64,000 nucleotides of DNA. It comes from Vibrio sp. RE88. GTDB lineage: Bacteria > Pseudomonadota > Gammaproteobacteria > Enterobacterales > Vibrionaceae. This document shows positions 35,956 through 45,767 of the stretch, piece after piece; positions within the stretch are counted from its first letter, which is position 1, and each line of letters begins with the position of its first letter. The notes beneath the pieces were generated by a model that was not told the origin of the DNA, ran no database searches, and saw nothing but the letters and a program-made list of their open reading frames with translations. The stretch covers positions 124,001 to 188,000 of the forward strand of contig NZ_VTYQ01000002.1 in the NCBI RefSeq assembly GCF_013113835.1. The letters are read 5' to 3'. Made by a program: the position numbers and the translations under genes.

Positions 35956-36867
35956 TTAAAGTTTGGCACTGCGATTACGTCCTTTGTTCTTTGACACATA
36001 AAGTGCTTTATCGGCGCGACGGTATAAGTCAAAAAAGTCCTTGTCTGCATCCGTTAATTCGGTCACACCACAACTGATACTGAAATTGTTGTTGTCAGTA
36101 AAGAAGGGAAAAGAATAAAAGTCACAACGTAAGCGCTCGGCGATTTTGAGTGCTTGAGCAGCGTTGGTTTGATGCAACACGATGAGGAATTCTTCCCCGC
36201 CGATTCGCCCGCAGGAGTCCGTTGAACGTATATGAGAGCGAGCAATATCTGCCAACTGTACAATGACCTCGTCACCATGGTCATGGCCGAAAGTATCGTT
36301 GATATGCTTGAAGTGGTCGATGTCAATCACGATGCAAGAAAGAGGTAGGTCGTGGGTTTGGGCATGAGCAAATTCTTCAGAGAACTGATGCCACAACTTT
36401 CGGCGGTTGTACAACTTAGTTAGGTCATCGGTATTGGCCAGCTCAGCCAACTTTTCCCGCATTTCGACAATGTCAGTAATGTCGGTCGAAACGCCAATCA
36501 GGCCAATAACTTCGCGAGTTACAGAGCTGATAATCGGTTTTTTTATCGCTCTGTAAACTCTTAGTTCGCCATCAGGAATGGCTCGGGCGTGTTCTTCATT
36601 AATCACTGTCTCGCCAGTTTCGAACACAGAATGATCGCTATGGAGAATATCTTTAAGGAGATCGGGCTGAAAGTAGTCGTAGTCTGTCTTGCCTTTTAGT
36701 GATTCAAGATCGGTTTTAAAAAGTTCTAGGGTGAGCTGATTCGCGTAGAGGTACTCGCCTTTACGATTCTTGACGAATACATAAGAGCCGATTTCATTCA
36801 GTACTTCCTCATGCAGTGCAAACTTCCTATCTTGATATATATCTTCAATATGCTCCAATTCGATCAT
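35956..36867 (-). CDS. PAS-GGDEF diguanylate cyclase
   Basis: 303-residue cytoplasmic protein. Residues about 20-135 are a PAS domain (NEIGSYVFVKNRKGEYLYANQLTLELF ... IGLIGVSTDITDIVEMREKLAELA). Residues about 140-303 are a GGDEF domain that makes cyclic di-GMP. The active-site signature is GGEEF, a functional variant. An RSTD sequence sits five residues before it, matching the RxxD inhibitory site that allows product feedback. DIDHFKHINDTFGHDHGD is the substrate and metal region. The ribosome site lies in a hairpin. Another c-di-GMP protein set appears at four other places in the window. Confidence 0.93.
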   Translation of the reverse strand: MIELEHIEDIYQDRKFALHEEVLNEIGSYVFVKNRKGEYLYANQLTLELFKTDLESLKGKTDYDYFQPDLLKDILHSDHSVFETGETVINEEHARAIPDGELRVYRAIKKPIISSVTREVIGLIGVSTDITDIVEMREKLAELANTDDLTKLYNRRKLWHQFSEEFAHAQTHDLPLSCIVIDIDHFKHINDTFGHDHGDEVIVQLADIARSHIRSTDSCGRIGGEEFLIVLHQTNAAQALKIAERLRCDFYSFPFFTDNNNFSISCGVTELTDADKDFFDLYRRADKALYVSKNKGRNRSAKL

Positions 36868-36892
36868 AAGACCTCCCTGTCGTGTGAGGTCT
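36868..36892 (-). promoter_or_regulatory. Hairpin covering the ribosome site of the diguanylate cyclase
   Basis: In the mRNA (minus strand) AGACCTC pairs with GAGGTCT around a 10-nt loop. The 3' arm contains the GGGAGG Shine-Dalgarno and ends one base before the ATG, so folding would hide the ribosome site. Confidence 0.5.
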
Positions 36893-36957
36893 AGCCGTAT
36901 CCTGACGTGTTATTGATATTGTTTAATATAAACATATACTCTTTTGCCGGACTCCAC

Positions 36958-37857
36958 CTATACCTGCTTAACATTTTGCAGACTTTCGCCCGTTCTTCGT
37001 ACACGTTTTATTTGTGACAGTATGACTCCCGAGATCACCATGATGCCGCCCATGACGTGGTAGCTCTCAATATTCTCTCCCAGTAAGGTCGCTGCAAGAG
37101 CCACGGCAACCACAGGAAGCAAATTCATAAACATCGCACTCGAGTCTGCACCTATTGCATCAATCGCTTTGACCCACATCCAAGGCGCGAGGAGAGAGCC
37201 TGCGAGGGAGGCATAAGCAATCAGAGAAACAGAACCTGGCGTTGGGGCTAAATGCTCACTCGATAGCCAAAGCGGAGTCAGTATGAGTACAGCGAACAGC
37301 CCTTGCATATAGATGAGTGTCCAGTTAGATAAAGGCATTCTCCAACGTTTTATAAGGACGCAATATGTAGCGTAGCAAATGGCTGCCAACACCATCAGGG
37401 CGTCGCCTTCAGTAACACTTTGGTGGAGGAAGAAAACCATATCTCCTTGCCCTAGCATAAAGGAGAGACCTGCCAGAGAGATAATGCCACCGACAATACT
37501 GAGCGGCGAGATACTTTTGCCAAGCAAGGGCACACTCATAAATACACTTAGGAGTGGAACCAGTGAAGTGATTAACGCCATGTTAGAAGCCGTGGTCGTT
37601 ACCCCAGCGTAATAACCCAGAGATTGATTTAATACCATGCCAAGCAATGCGAGAAAGGCAAGTTTGCTCAAATATGGTTTGATGATAGTCCACTGCTTGA
37701 TGACTTGAGGTAGACAGAAAGGAGTGAGTACCAACATGGCAAAAAACCAGCGAAAGAAGCTCATCGCACTGGGTTCAATTACCGAAGCAGCCATTTTATT
37801 GATGATGGCATTGCCTCCCCAGATGAAGACAGTAAAAAGTGGAAGTAAGTAGATCAT
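36958..37857 (-). CDS. EamA-family (DMT superfamily) transporter
   Basis: 299-residue inner-membrane protein with ten predicted helices in two EamA repeats. The first starts FTVFIWGGNAIINKMAASVIEPSAMSFFRWFFAMLVL and the second near CYATYCVLIKRWRM. DMT transporters of this type export metabolites or amino acids; the substrate is unknown. It is divergent from an AraC-type regulator gene that begins about 100 bases away and may control it. Confidence 0.9.
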   Translation of the reverse strand: MIYLLPLFTVFIWGGNAIINKMAASVIEPSAMSFFRWFFAMLVLTPFCLPQVIKQWTIIKPYLSKLAFLALLGMVLNQSLGYYAGVTTTASNMALITSLVPLLSVFMSVPLLGKSISPLSIVGGIISLAGLSFMLGQGDMVFFLHQSVTEGDALMVLAAICYATYCVLIKRWRMPLSNWTLIYMQGLFAVLILTPLWLSSEHLAPTPGSVSLIAYASLAGSLLAPWMWVKAIDAIGADSSAMFMNLLPVVAVALAATLLGENIESYHVMGGIMVISGVILSQIKRVRRTGESLQNVKQV

Positions 37858-37956
37858 GTGATCTCTATCTCAAAGTGAACAGTGGAAGTGAGTTTGACAG
37901 GTCTGTATGATTGTAGATATCTCTTAAAAGACATCGAGCGCGACAGGAAGACAAAT

Positions 37957-38745
37957 TTGAGAAAATCGGTCAAACATCTTCACCCCTCCTTATCAATCGA
38001 TAAGGCACCATCAGATGTATTTATGAATTTTGAAGCATTCCTGTCGAACACGGAAACCAGAATGCATAGCCATCCATGGGGCCAAGTTCAGCTTATTAGT
38101 GGCGGTATTCTGGAAATGGAGGCGGAAGGCACTCGATTTCTTGCGCCGCCGCATCTCGCTATCTGGGTGCCCGCAGGTGTCATGCACACCAGTTACAATC
38201 GTAAGCCACTGTCGTATTGTTCACTGAACGTAGCACAAGAGCTGACCACACACTTTCCCGACTGTACCAGTTTGATCAAAATTACGCCTATCGTGTCCTC
38301 AATCATTGATGACTTTCGTCAGCGAGGGATAAATGTGGCGCAAACAGAGCAAGATAAACGCTTAGTGCAGGTTTTACTGGATCAACTGGCGACACGAGAT
38401 ACTCAGCATCATTTTCTGCCATCTTCAGATAATAAATACCTAGCAAGAATATTGGCTGAAGTGGAAGAAAACCCGATTGATAACACCAGTCTGTCAGAGT
38501 GGGCTGAGAAGGTGCATACCACAGAGCGTACCTTGGCAAGGCACTGTCAGTCTGAGTTAGGGATGAGCTTTACTGAGTGGAGGCTGAGAGTACGCTATTT
38601 ATACTCAATGGATTTGCTCAGAAAGGGTCATTCGGTGAAAGAAGTCGCTTTGACGCTAGGCTACAACCAAGCCAGTCCGTTTATCGCGATGTTTAAGAAA
38701 TACTCCGGGCAGACCCCGGAGCAGTATAAGAGTAAGCTGTTATAG
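37957..38745 (+). CDS. AraC-family transcriptional regulator
   Basis: About 262 residues from the TTG at 37957, which has AGGAAG six to eight bases upstream. An upstream in-frame GTG at 37882 is possible but lacks a ribosome site. The N-terminal half is a cupin-type ligand domain (TRMHSHPWGQVQLISGGILEMEAEG, HLAIWVPAGVMHTSYN). The C-terminal half has the two AraC helix-turn-helix units (SLSEWAEKVHTTERTLARHCQSELGMSFTEWR ... VKEVALTLGYNQASPFIAMFKKYSGQTPEQYKS). Its divergent neighbour is an EamA transporter, the usual target in such pairs. Confidence 0.85.
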   Translation: MRKSVKHLHPSLSIDKAPSDVFMNFEAFLSNTETRMHSHPWGQVQLISGGILEMEAEGTRFLAPPHLAIWVPAGVMHTSYNRKPLSYCSLNVAQELTTHFPDCTSLIKITPIVSSIIDDFRQRGINVAQTEQDKRLVQVLLDQLATRDTQHHFLPSSDNKYLARILAEVEENPIDNTSLSEWAEKVHTTERTLARHCQSELGMSFTEWRLRVRYLYSMDLLRKGHSVKEVALTLGYNQASPFIAMFKKYSGQTPEQYKSKLL

Positions 38746-39660
38746 CTTTTTGATGACGAAATCCAATCCGCCTACGATAGCTGCAACCTGAGCGTCGTTG
38801 CACTCTTCATGGGTCACTTTGGGGCTATCAGGGTAGACTTCGGTGGTGGTGCCGTAAGTGCAGTTAGTGACACCGCCACATAGGCCAAGTTTGACCATCG
38901 GGTAGTTGATGACGCCATCCTGTACGACGGCTGAGCCAATGATTTCGCCCTTGTCGTCAGCGGGAGCAATATGAGTCACTTTTCTAACCGACTCAATCAC
39001 TGCCGCCTGAAACTCAGGTTGAGGGTTTTCCGTATCACCTACCGTGTAGAAGCCATCGGGAATCATACCTTCGATATACTCAATACCATCACGGGCAGCC
39101 AGAGCAGGCCTGAATTCAGTTTCGTCGGTGTCGGTCGTTTCATGCAAATCAATGTGAACCAAGACGTCTTGTCCTATTGATGCCACAAGCTTTCTTAGAT
39201 TAGCAGATTCTTCTGCCGGGCTGTTTTCATAGAAAGAGCGGTTCGGGTCAATCGCTAACGGGTTCCAGCGATTGATTGTCTCGTAACCCCATGGGCTGAC
39301 ACACGGTGCGACGATGATGTTGAAGTGCTCAGCGTATTTTTCCATCTGAGTGTCAGCAAATTTGAGTGCACCATGCACACCACTGGTCTCATACCCATGA
39401 ACGCCACCTGTCACCAGAACAACGGGTTTTGCGCTGTCCCAGTTCTTACTTTTAATGCAAAAAAGTGGGTAGCGGTTTGGGTCGTAGGAGAGCGCGCCAT
39501 ACTGTTCGATATCGAACCTTTCTTGTAGGGCTTGAATCTTTGGAACCACTTCTTGTTGGTATTCACGTTTGATGGTGGTTTGTTCGCGCCAAGCCAGTCG
39601 CTCGGCGTCTTGCCATTTTTGACCAGGTGTTCCGATAGGGTAAGAGTAAGAACTGTGCAT
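38740..39660 (-). CDS. M14-family zinc carboxypeptidase-like protein
   Basis: 306-residue protein of the M14 carboxypeptidase / succinylglutamate desuccinylase superfamily. The first zinc motif is VTGGVHGYETSGVHGA (H-x-x-E) and the third His is in HIDLHETTDTD. The downstream region (TNCTYGTTTEVYP) may carry the catalytic Glu. The start at 39660 (MHSSYSYPIGTPG) has AGGCAAAG upstream. There is no signal peptide, so it acts in the cytoplasm on an unknown peptide or N-acyl amino acid. It overlaps the convergent AraC gene by 6 bases. Confidence 0.82.
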   Translation of the reverse strand: MHSSYSYPIGTPGQKWQDAERLAWREQTTIKREYQQEVVPKIQALQERFDIEQYGALSYDPNRYPLFCIKSKNWDSAKPVVLVTGGVHGYETSGVHGALKFADTQMEKYAEHFNIIVAPCVSPWGYETINRWNPLAIDPNRSFYENSPAEESANLRKLVASIGQDVLVHIDLHETTDTDETEFRPALAARDGIEYIEGMIPDGFYTVGDTENPQPEFQAAVIESVRKVTHIAPADDKGEIIGSAVVQDGVINYPMVKLGLCGGVTNCTYGTTTEVYPDSPKVTHEECNDAQVAAIVGGLDFVIKKL

Positions 39661-39847
39661 TACTTTGCCTATGTTTGTTATGGGATGTGGGCGACAGCAT
39701 AAAACGCCCATTTTGGGGAAGCAATCAATATAAGTTCAACCAATAACCAGAGTGTTGTTATTGACGCATTACTGACGAGAATTCGGTTTAAGTTCGATGT
39801 AGTCAATGTTACATTTGGTTACATGTCTTAGTTCTAAGAGAAAATAA

Positions 39848-40750
39848 ATGGCGGGTGCGAGTCTGTTAACCCTGTTAGATGACATCGCTACGGTGTTAGA
39901 TGATGTTGCTTTGATGTCCAAAGTGGCGGCAAAGAAAACCGCTGGTGTGCTGGGTGACGATTTAGCGCTTAATGCGCAGCAAGTGTCTGGTGTTGCCGCG
40001 GAGCGCGAAATTCCTATCGTTTGGAGTGTTGCTAAAGGCTCTTTTCGCAACAAGTTAATTTTGGTCCCTGCGGCATTATTAATGAGCTCACTAGCACCAT
40101 GGCTGATCATGCCTTTGCTTTTACTCGGTGGATTATTCCTGTGTTTTGAAGGCGCTGAAAAGCTGGTGGAGAAGTTGTTTCACTCCAGTGAAGAAACGGA
40201 AGCCGAAGAGGAGATACCGACTGGCTCCATCGAGGATTATGAGCAGAGGAAAGTGGCAGGTGCGATTCGCACTGACTTTATCTTATCCGCTGAAATTATT
40301 GTGATTGCACTCGGTACCGTTCAAGGTCACTCAATGTTGACGCAAATTATTGTCGTTAGCCTGATTGCGGTCTTAATGACAATCGGTGTTTATGGCTTAG
40401 TTGCTGCCATTGTTAAGCTGGATGACCTCGGATTTTATCTCAATCGCATTTCTAAAGGGCAGGGTATCAGGGCGTCAATCGGTAAAGGTTTAATTGTGTT
40501 CGCACCAAAGTTAATGAAGTTTCTCGCGGTCGTTGGTACTGCGGCCATGTTTTTAGTTGGCGGTGGTATCGTGGTACACAATGTGCCAGCGATTCACCAT
40601 TGGATTGAGCCGGTATTACTAAACCTACCCAACCTGACGTTAGCGAAAGCCTTGTTCCCATCAATACTGAATGGCCTAATTGGTGTTGTCGCAGGCGTAC
40701 TGATTGTCTTGGTATGGGGTGTTATTGGTAAAATTCGCCAACACAGCTAG
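39848..40750 (+). CDS. yedI: YedI / DUF808 family membrane protein
   Basis: 300-residue protein with the conserved DUF808 opening MAGASLLTLLDDIATVLDDVALMSKVAAKKTAGVLGDDLALNAQQVSG, followed by five or six transmembrane segments. The family is widespread in proteobacteria and its function is unknown. It ends three bases before the convergent FrnE-like gene. Confidence 0.93.
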   Translation: MAGASLLTLLDDIATVLDDVALMSKVAAKKTAGVLGDDLALNAQQVSGVAAEREIPIVWSVAKGSFRNKLILVPAALLMSSLAPWLIMPLLLLGGLFLCFEGAEKLVEKLFHSSEETEAEEEIPTGSIEDYEQRKVAGAIRTDFILSAEIIVIALGTVQGHSMLTQIIVVSLIAVLMTIGVYGLVAAIVKLDDLGFYLNRISKGQGIRASIGKGLIVFAPKLMKFLAVVGTAAMFLVGGGIVVHNVPAIHHWIEPVLLNLPNLTLAKALFPSILNGLIGVVAGVLIVLVWGVIGKIRQHS

Positions 40751-40753
40751 ATT

Positions 40754-41410
40754 TCAGTCGACATCACTCTTTTGCTGAGTTATTTCTTTTAGTGCTTCAA
40801 CCAGAATATCACTGCTCTGAGCGCCTGAAATCAGGTGCTTGCGGTCAATAATGATGGCAGGCACCGCATTGATTCCAGCTTCGAGCCACTGTTGCTCCGT
40901 TGAGGCGACCGTCTCCTCCCAACTGCTGTCATCCAGAACGGCCTGACAGGTTTCTCGCTCCAGTCCGAATGATTCCGCTATATCAAGTAACACGTTCGCG
41001 TCACTGACGTCTTTACCATCGGTAAAATACGCGTGGAACATGGCGATTTCGAGATCAAGCTGCAAATCCTGCGATTGCGACCACAACAGAAGTTGGTGGG
41101 CTTTACGAGTGTTGTAGATGCGCATTTCATCGGTGAAATTAAATTCAAACCCGAGTTCTTCACCTAGTGAGGCAATAGTTTGACGTGCCGATATGCTTGC
41201 TTCTAGCGACGTACCGTATTTCTCTGCTAAGTGTTCACGCAGGTTCTGGCCTTCTGGCTTCATTGCGGGGTTTAACTCGAATGGATGCCAATGTATCTCA
41301 GCCTCAATGCTGTCTGATAGCGCCATTAGTGCTTGCTCTAGCCGTTTGTATCCTATGATACACCACGGGCAAACTACATCTGACACTATGTCTATGCGGA
41401 CACTTTTCAT
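40754..41410 (-). CDS. DsbA-family (FrnE-like) thiol oxidoreductase
   Basis: 218-residue protein with a thioredoxin fold interrupted by a helical insertion. The redox motif is CPWC in DIVSDVVCPWCIIGYKRLE, and the cis-Pro region is INAVPAIIIDRKHLISGAQ. There is no signal peptide, so unlike DsbA it is cytoplasmic. FrnE-like members act as disulphide isomerases or in polyketide pathways. No obvious partner lies nearby. It is convergent with yedI. Confidence 0.9.
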   Translation of the reverse strand: MKSVRIDIVSDVVCPWCIIGYKRLEQALMALSDSIEAEIHWHPFELNPAMKPEGQNLREHLAEKYGTSLEASISARQTIASLGEELGFEFNFTDEMRIYNTRKAHQLLLWSQSQDLQLDLEIAMFHAYFTDGKDVSDANVLLDIAESFGLERETCQAVLDDSSWEETVASTEQQWLEAGINAVPAIIIDRKHLISGAQSSDILVEALKEITQQKSDVD

Positions 41411-41618
41411 GATTGACGCCTTTTTCTAGTTTCATATCTCATTATAGCGAGTGAGGATAATTAAATTTATAAATAGTTCAAATTCTACGCCTTAGAACTA
41501 CTACACCCATTCCGCTTTCTAGGGGTGAAGAAAAAAAGTCGCGGGTCATTATAATTGTTTCAACTCTTCATCTGTGAATGGACAGATGATTATGGAAATT
41601 GAATTTAAGGAACATGAC

Positions 41619-42971
41619 ATGACCGCTTTTAAGACAGCCAACGTCATTCTTCATGCCTTCGACTGGCCGTATGCATTAGTTGCTCAACGCGCTGATGAGA
41701 TCGTTGCGGCGGGTTATAAATCTGTGCTGGTTTCTCCTCCGATGAAGTCTTTAAAACAAGCACAAGGTACAAAGTGGTGGCAGCGTTATCAGCCACAAGA
41801 TTATCGCGTAATTGATAACCAACTGGGCAACACACAAGACTTTACAAGTATGGTCGACGCGCTGAATCAGCGCTCTATCTATGTGTATGCGGATGTAGTG
41901 TTTAACCACATGGCGAACGAATCCCATCAGCGATTGGATCTGCAATATCCGGCTAAAGAAGTTCTGGAGTCCTACCAAAGCGATTCCGATTACTACGAAG
42001 AGATAAAACTATTCGGCGATCTCAGCAAACCTCTATTTATTGAAGATGATTTTGTTGAAGCGTTCGGTATTGAAGATTGGCAGGACAAGTGGCAGGTGCA
42101 AAATGGCCGCATAACCGGAGGGCCAACGGATCCGGGTTTGCCAACTCTGCGAGTGCATGAGCACGTCGTTAAACAGCAGCAACATTATCTTAAGGCGCTG
42201 AAAGCGCTTGGTGTGAAAGGTTTTCGAATCGATGCGGCCAAGCACATGACTCTAGAACATTTGCAGCAGGTCTGGAGCAAAGATATCTCTGAAGGTATTC
42301 ATATCTTTGGTGAAATCATCACGGACGGTGGAGCCACCAAGCCTGAGTATGACATTTTTCTCGAACCGTTTTTGGCTGAAACACGTTTGGGGGCGTATGA
42401 TTTTCCGTTATTCCAGACCATGTTTGATGCATTTGAAGCGAAGGGAAGTCTTAAAAGCTTGGTCAACCCTTATTGTTTCGGCCAAGCGCTTTCAGAGAAT
42501 CGAGCCATTACCTTCGCTATTACTCATGACATACCTAACAACGATGTGTTTGCTAACTTAGTGATGCCAGACAGAACAGAATGGCTGGCGTACAGCTATA
42601 TCTTGGGCAGAGATGGTGGTGTCCCATTGGTTTATACCGATCTTGATACCAGCGGTTTGAAAGGAACGGATGGGAAACCGCGTTGGATAGACGCTTGGAA
42701 TGATGAGCGAATGATTGCCCGGATTCGCTTTTATAATTTAATGCATGGCAAAACGATGCAGGTGATTGAAGCATCGGAAGATTTACTTGCATTTGCGCGA
42801 GGAGAGGAAGGCGTCGTGGTGATCAACAAATCTAAACGCCCTCAGAAAGTACAAATAGCAGCAAGTGGTGAATGGTTAGATTTGCTTTCCGGTGAGAAAT
42901 ATCAAGCTCAGAAGGGGACGTTAAACGTTACAGTGTCCGGAGAAGAAAGTTTGATGCTGGTGGCTGAATGA
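41619..42971 (+). CDS. Cytoplasmic alpha-amylase family glycosidase (GH13)
   Basis: 450-residue TIM-barrel enzyme of the GH13 clan. The four conserved regions are DVVFNH (region I), GFRIDAAKH with the nucleophile Asp (II), HIFGEI with the acid/base Glu (III) and FAITHDIPNND (IV, with HD). A C-terminal beta domain follows (EGVVVINKSKRPQKVQIAA). No signal peptide is seen with the ATG at 41619, which has AAGGAA upstream, so it should act on internal alpha-glucans. A longer frame from 41574 lacks a ribosome site. It is a single gene. Confidence 0.88.
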   Translation: MTAFKTANVILHAFDWPYALVAQRADEIVAAGYKSVLVSPPMKSLKQAQGTKWWQRYQPQDYRVIDNQLGNTQDFTSMVDALNQRSIYVYADVVFNHMANESHQRLDLQYPAKEVLESYQSDSDYYEEIKLFGDLSKPLFIEDDFVEAFGIEDWQDKWQVQNGRITGGPTDPGLPTLRVHEHVVKQQQHYLKALKALGVKGFRIDAAKHMTLEHLQQVWSKDISEGIHIFGEIITDGGATKPEYDIFLEPFLAETRLGAYDFPLFQTMFDAFEAKGSLKSLVNPYCFGQALSENRAITFAITHDIPNNDVFANLVMPDRTEWLAYSYILGRDGGVPLVYTDLDTSGLKGTDGKPRWIDAWNDERMIARIRFYNLMHGKTMQVIEASEDLLAFARGEEGVVVINKSKRPQKVQIAASGEWLDLLSGEKYQAQKGTLNVTVSGEESLMLVAE

Positions 42972-42995
42972 AAAAGCCCTCCCAATTAGGAGGGC
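42971..42995 (-). terminator. Terminator of the chemoreceptor gene at 43004
   Basis: GCCCTCC / GGAGGGC with a 6-nt loop. Only the minus strand continues into five T residues, so it terminates the chemoreceptor transcript. It directly follows the amylase stop codon. Confidence 0.75.
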
Positions 42996-43003
42996 AAGAG
43001 CGT

Positions 43004-44872
43004 TTACACTTTAAACTTGTTGAGAATGGCATCCTGTTCGCGAATGTTCTCGGTTTGAGCCTGCATGGCAATGTTGGCGTTCTCAGCTGCATCGGCCACC
43101 TGAACAGACAGGTCTTTGATTTTAACTGTATTGTTGTTTATTTCCTCAGCAACTAAGCTTTGCTCCTCTGCGGCTGAAGCGATTTGAATGTTCATATCGC
43201 TAATGCTCTGAATTGCATCGCGAATGCTGTTTAGGGCAGTGTTGGCTTCTTCTGCACGAAGTACAGCACCGCTCGCAGTCTCCTTACTCATATTCATCGC
43301 ATTTGCCACCGCTGTTGCACCAGATTGTAGTTGCTCAATCATATTGCGGATTTCTGTGGTGGATTCTTGAGTTCTCTGAGCCAGCGTTCGAACTTCATCA
43401 GCAACTACCGCGAAGCCTCGGCCAGACTCACCAGCACGTGCCGCCTCAATGGCTGCGTTAAGTGCCAATAGGTTGGTTTGGTCGGCGATGTCATTGATTA
43501 CTTTCAAGATGGTTTCGATGTTGTCTGTCGCCGATTCCAGAGTTTTCACTTCTTCTACTGCTTCATCAATGCGCTGCGACAGCTCAGTAATTGAAGTCGT
43601 CGTGTCGCCTACTACACGTGTACCCACTTCTGTGGCTTCGTCAGCATCTTTTGCAGCAGAGGCGGCGCCCTGAGCGTTATTGGCTACGTCGCCTGAGGTG
43701 GTTGCCATCTCATGCATCGCGGTTGCAAGCTGTTCAAGCTCTCTCAACTGATCTTGCATCGCAGCAGCAGATTCTTGTAGACCCATGGAAGTCATTTCAG
43801 AACCGCGCAAGATCTCTTCACCAATGGCTTTTGACTGAATGATTTGCTGTTGAAGTGTGCTAGTGAAAGTATTGAAGTTTTCTGCGAGTGAAGAAAACTC
43901 TTGGTCTGTACTCGTATCTAGGCGTTGAGTCAGGTCTCCTTCGCCTGATGCAACGTCTTGAATCGCCGCGTTTAGTGTACCAAGTGGACGCATTAGCGCG
44001 GTCATTAATACAAGAAGAATTACGATACTAATGGCTAACGCAACGACGGTGTAAATAATCGAACTGTTACGTAAGTCGGCTAAGGATTGGTAGGCAATCT
44101 CTTCATCGAGAACGACACCTATATACCAGTCTTCACCTGGTACTTTTGAGAAATCTAGTGTGTAGTCTTTGCCATCAATCGAGACCTGCTGCGGGTCATC
44201 CTGAATACCAGCGTCACCTAAGAAATCTTTCATCGGTTTGCCGTTTAAATCGGTTTGCGGGTGGGCGATAGTTGTGCCGTCACCTGCAACAATAAATACG
44301 TACCCTGCATTGAAGAGCTGCACCTTGTTTACGACATCGGCTAATCCTGCAAGGCTGACATCGTAGAAGATTGCTCCGATGAACCTACCGTTGTCGTTCA
44401 CAGGGGTCGCAATGGACACCAGAATTTCGCCAGTCGCAGAATCGGCATAAGGGGCAGTGATAATGAGTTTGCCTGCGTTTTTGGCGTCAATGTACCAAGG
44501 ACGGGCTCGGGGATCCCAGCTGGTGCCAGGGTTCCACGAAGGGTCATTGTTTATATTAGAGCCATCCTTTTCGAATCCCAAACCGACCAAAAGGAATGTG
44601 TCCTTCACAATCGGGCGAGTGATGACGGTAGAAATAGCTTCAGGGGATAGATTGGCTTCCAGCATGCTGGTCGCGTAATTGGCGATGGCTTTTCGGCCAT
44701 TAATCTCAGCGGCGGTGGTGTCTCGGACGCCATCGACGATTTCTGTCACACTTGATGTAACCTGAGATTTAATTTCGGATTGAACGGTGTAGTACTGCTG
44801 TAGGGTGAGCAACGTTACTGTGGCCAGTAAGAGGAGAGAGGATGCTGCCACAATTTTATGGCTGAATTTCAT
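43004..44872 (-). CDS. Methyl-accepting chemotaxis protein, dCache type
   Basis: 622-residue chemoreceptor. An N-terminal transmembrane helix ([17 protein letters not shown]) precedes a periplasmic dCache domain of about 240 residues containing [30 protein letters not shown], the family signature for amino-acid-type ligands. A second helix ([23 protein letters not shown]) leads to HAMP and a long cytoplasmic coiled coil. Its hairpin tip is [47 protein letters not shown]. It ends in LNKFKV without a methylase-binding pentapeptide. It is a single gene. Confidence 0.95.
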   Translation of the reverse strand: MKFSHKIVAASSLLLLATVTLLTLQQYYTVQSEIKSQVTSSVTEIVDGVRDTTAAEINGRKAIANYATSMLEANLSPEAISTVITRPIVKDTFLLVGLGFEKDGSNINNDPSWNPGTSWDPRARPWYIDAKNAGKLIITAPYADSATGEILVSIATPVNDNGRFIGAIFYDVSLAGLADVVNKVQLFNAGYVFIVAGDGTTIAHPQTDLNGKPMKDFLGDAGIQDDPQQVSIDGKDYTLDFSKVPGEDWYIGVVLDEEIAYQSLADLRNSSIIYTVVALAISIVILLVLMTALMRPLGTLNAAIQDVASGEGDLTQRLDTSTDQEFSSLAENFNTFTSTLQQQIIQSKAIGEEILRGSEMTSMGLQESAAAMQDQLRELEQLATAMHEMATTSGDVANNAQGAASAAKDADEATEVGTRVVGDTTTSITELSQRIDEAVEEVKTLESATDNIETILKVINDIADQTNLLALNAAIEAARAGESGRGFAVVADEVRTLAQRTQESTTEIRNMIEQLQSGATAVANAMNMSKETASGAVLRAEEANTALNSIRDAIQSISDMNIQIASAAEEQSLVAEEINNNTVKIKDLSVQVADAAENANIAMQAQTENIREQDAILNKFKV

Positions 44873-44967
44873 ATTCGCCTTCCTATTTTATCTACAAATA
44901 TAGAGGATATTTATAGATTTATAGTTACGAAATCGACAATCAGCCAGTAACTTAGTTAAGTTTTCTG

Positions 44968-45582
44968 CTATTTACCCAGAATTGCTTGCTCAATTTGTGA
45001 GTACATCGCCTCATTGTTGTCAAACAGGTCGGCAATGATCTGCTCTCGCTTCTTACCGGACTTCATTCGCTTATAAGCTTCACGAACCGTCAAAACGAGT
45101 TGTTGCTCTGCCAACAGTTTGCTGTCGGTGTTCGGTGCCCATTGGTCAATTAATTGGGTTAACTTGCTCTCTTTTAACTGCGGCTTTAAGGTGGACAGCT
45201 CGGCTTGCAATACAGTTAGAATGTCTCTTTGAGCTTCGTGAGTTTCCTCCATCACCTTCAGTCTATTTAACAAAGCGTTAGTTAACTCATTAAGGGTGAC
45301 AAAACCACCTTGTTTTGGCAGTGACGTTGTGACACGACAAGAGACTTCCACTTGCTGAATTTGAGTTTGAGGGAAAAAGGTCAATGCACACAAAACATCA
45401 AACGGAATCCAAACTGTCTGGCCCGCTTCAATCGCATACTCAGATTTTCCGAGTTTCATCAGTGCTAAACCTTGTTCAACTTTGAGCAACATGTGCTTGA
45501 TACTCTTCTTGCGGGGAGTCATGGTTAGATGCTGAAAGTCACTCTTGTTATGCGAGATTGCGTAGTGCATGAAATTGCTCAT
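44968..45582 (-). CDS. AraC-type sensor-domain protein lacking an HTH
   Basis: 204-residue protein. The first 95 residues look like the cupin-like effector domain of AraC regulators (SIKHMLLKVEQGLALMKLGKSEYAIEAGQTVWIPFDVLCALTFFP). The rest is predicted helical with a coiled-coil-like stretch (KVMEETHEAQRDILTVLQAELSTLKPQLKES), ending in VREAYKRMKSGKKREQIIADLFDNNEAMYSQIEQAI. I cannot identify the two AraC DNA-binding motifs at the C-terminus. It may bind DNA through a divergent domain or act as a ligand-binding modulator. It is divergent from the acyltransferase gene. Confidence 0.6.
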   Translation of the reverse strand: MSNFMHYAISHNKSDFQHLTMTPRKKSIKHMLLKVEQGLALMKLGKSEYAIEAGQTVWIPFDVLCALTFFPQTQIQQVEVSCRVTTSLPKQGGFVTLNELTNALLNRLKVMEETHEAQRDILTVLQAELSTLKPQLKESKLTQLIDQWAPNTDSKLLAEQQLVLTVREAYKRMKSGKKREQIIADLFDNNEAMYSQIEQAILGK

Positions 45583-45767
45583 ATTCTTGTATGCTCAAGG
45601 GGCGCTAAGGTTAACGTTTCTTGCAGAAAAAGCCAACTTAACTCCGACTTTCTACAAAAACGGTGATTTTATTCTGGTCTGACCTTTTTGATTATGAGAG
45701 AAGTATAGCTGTTAATCCCCCCATCTCCGCGTAGAATAGGCCAGCTTTTTATCAGATGTAATAAGAA

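Noticed and set aside
39769..40110. 113-codon minus-strand frame overlapping yedI
   Set aside because: It overlaps the conserved N-terminus of the DUF808 gene on the other strand and shows no protein-family features.
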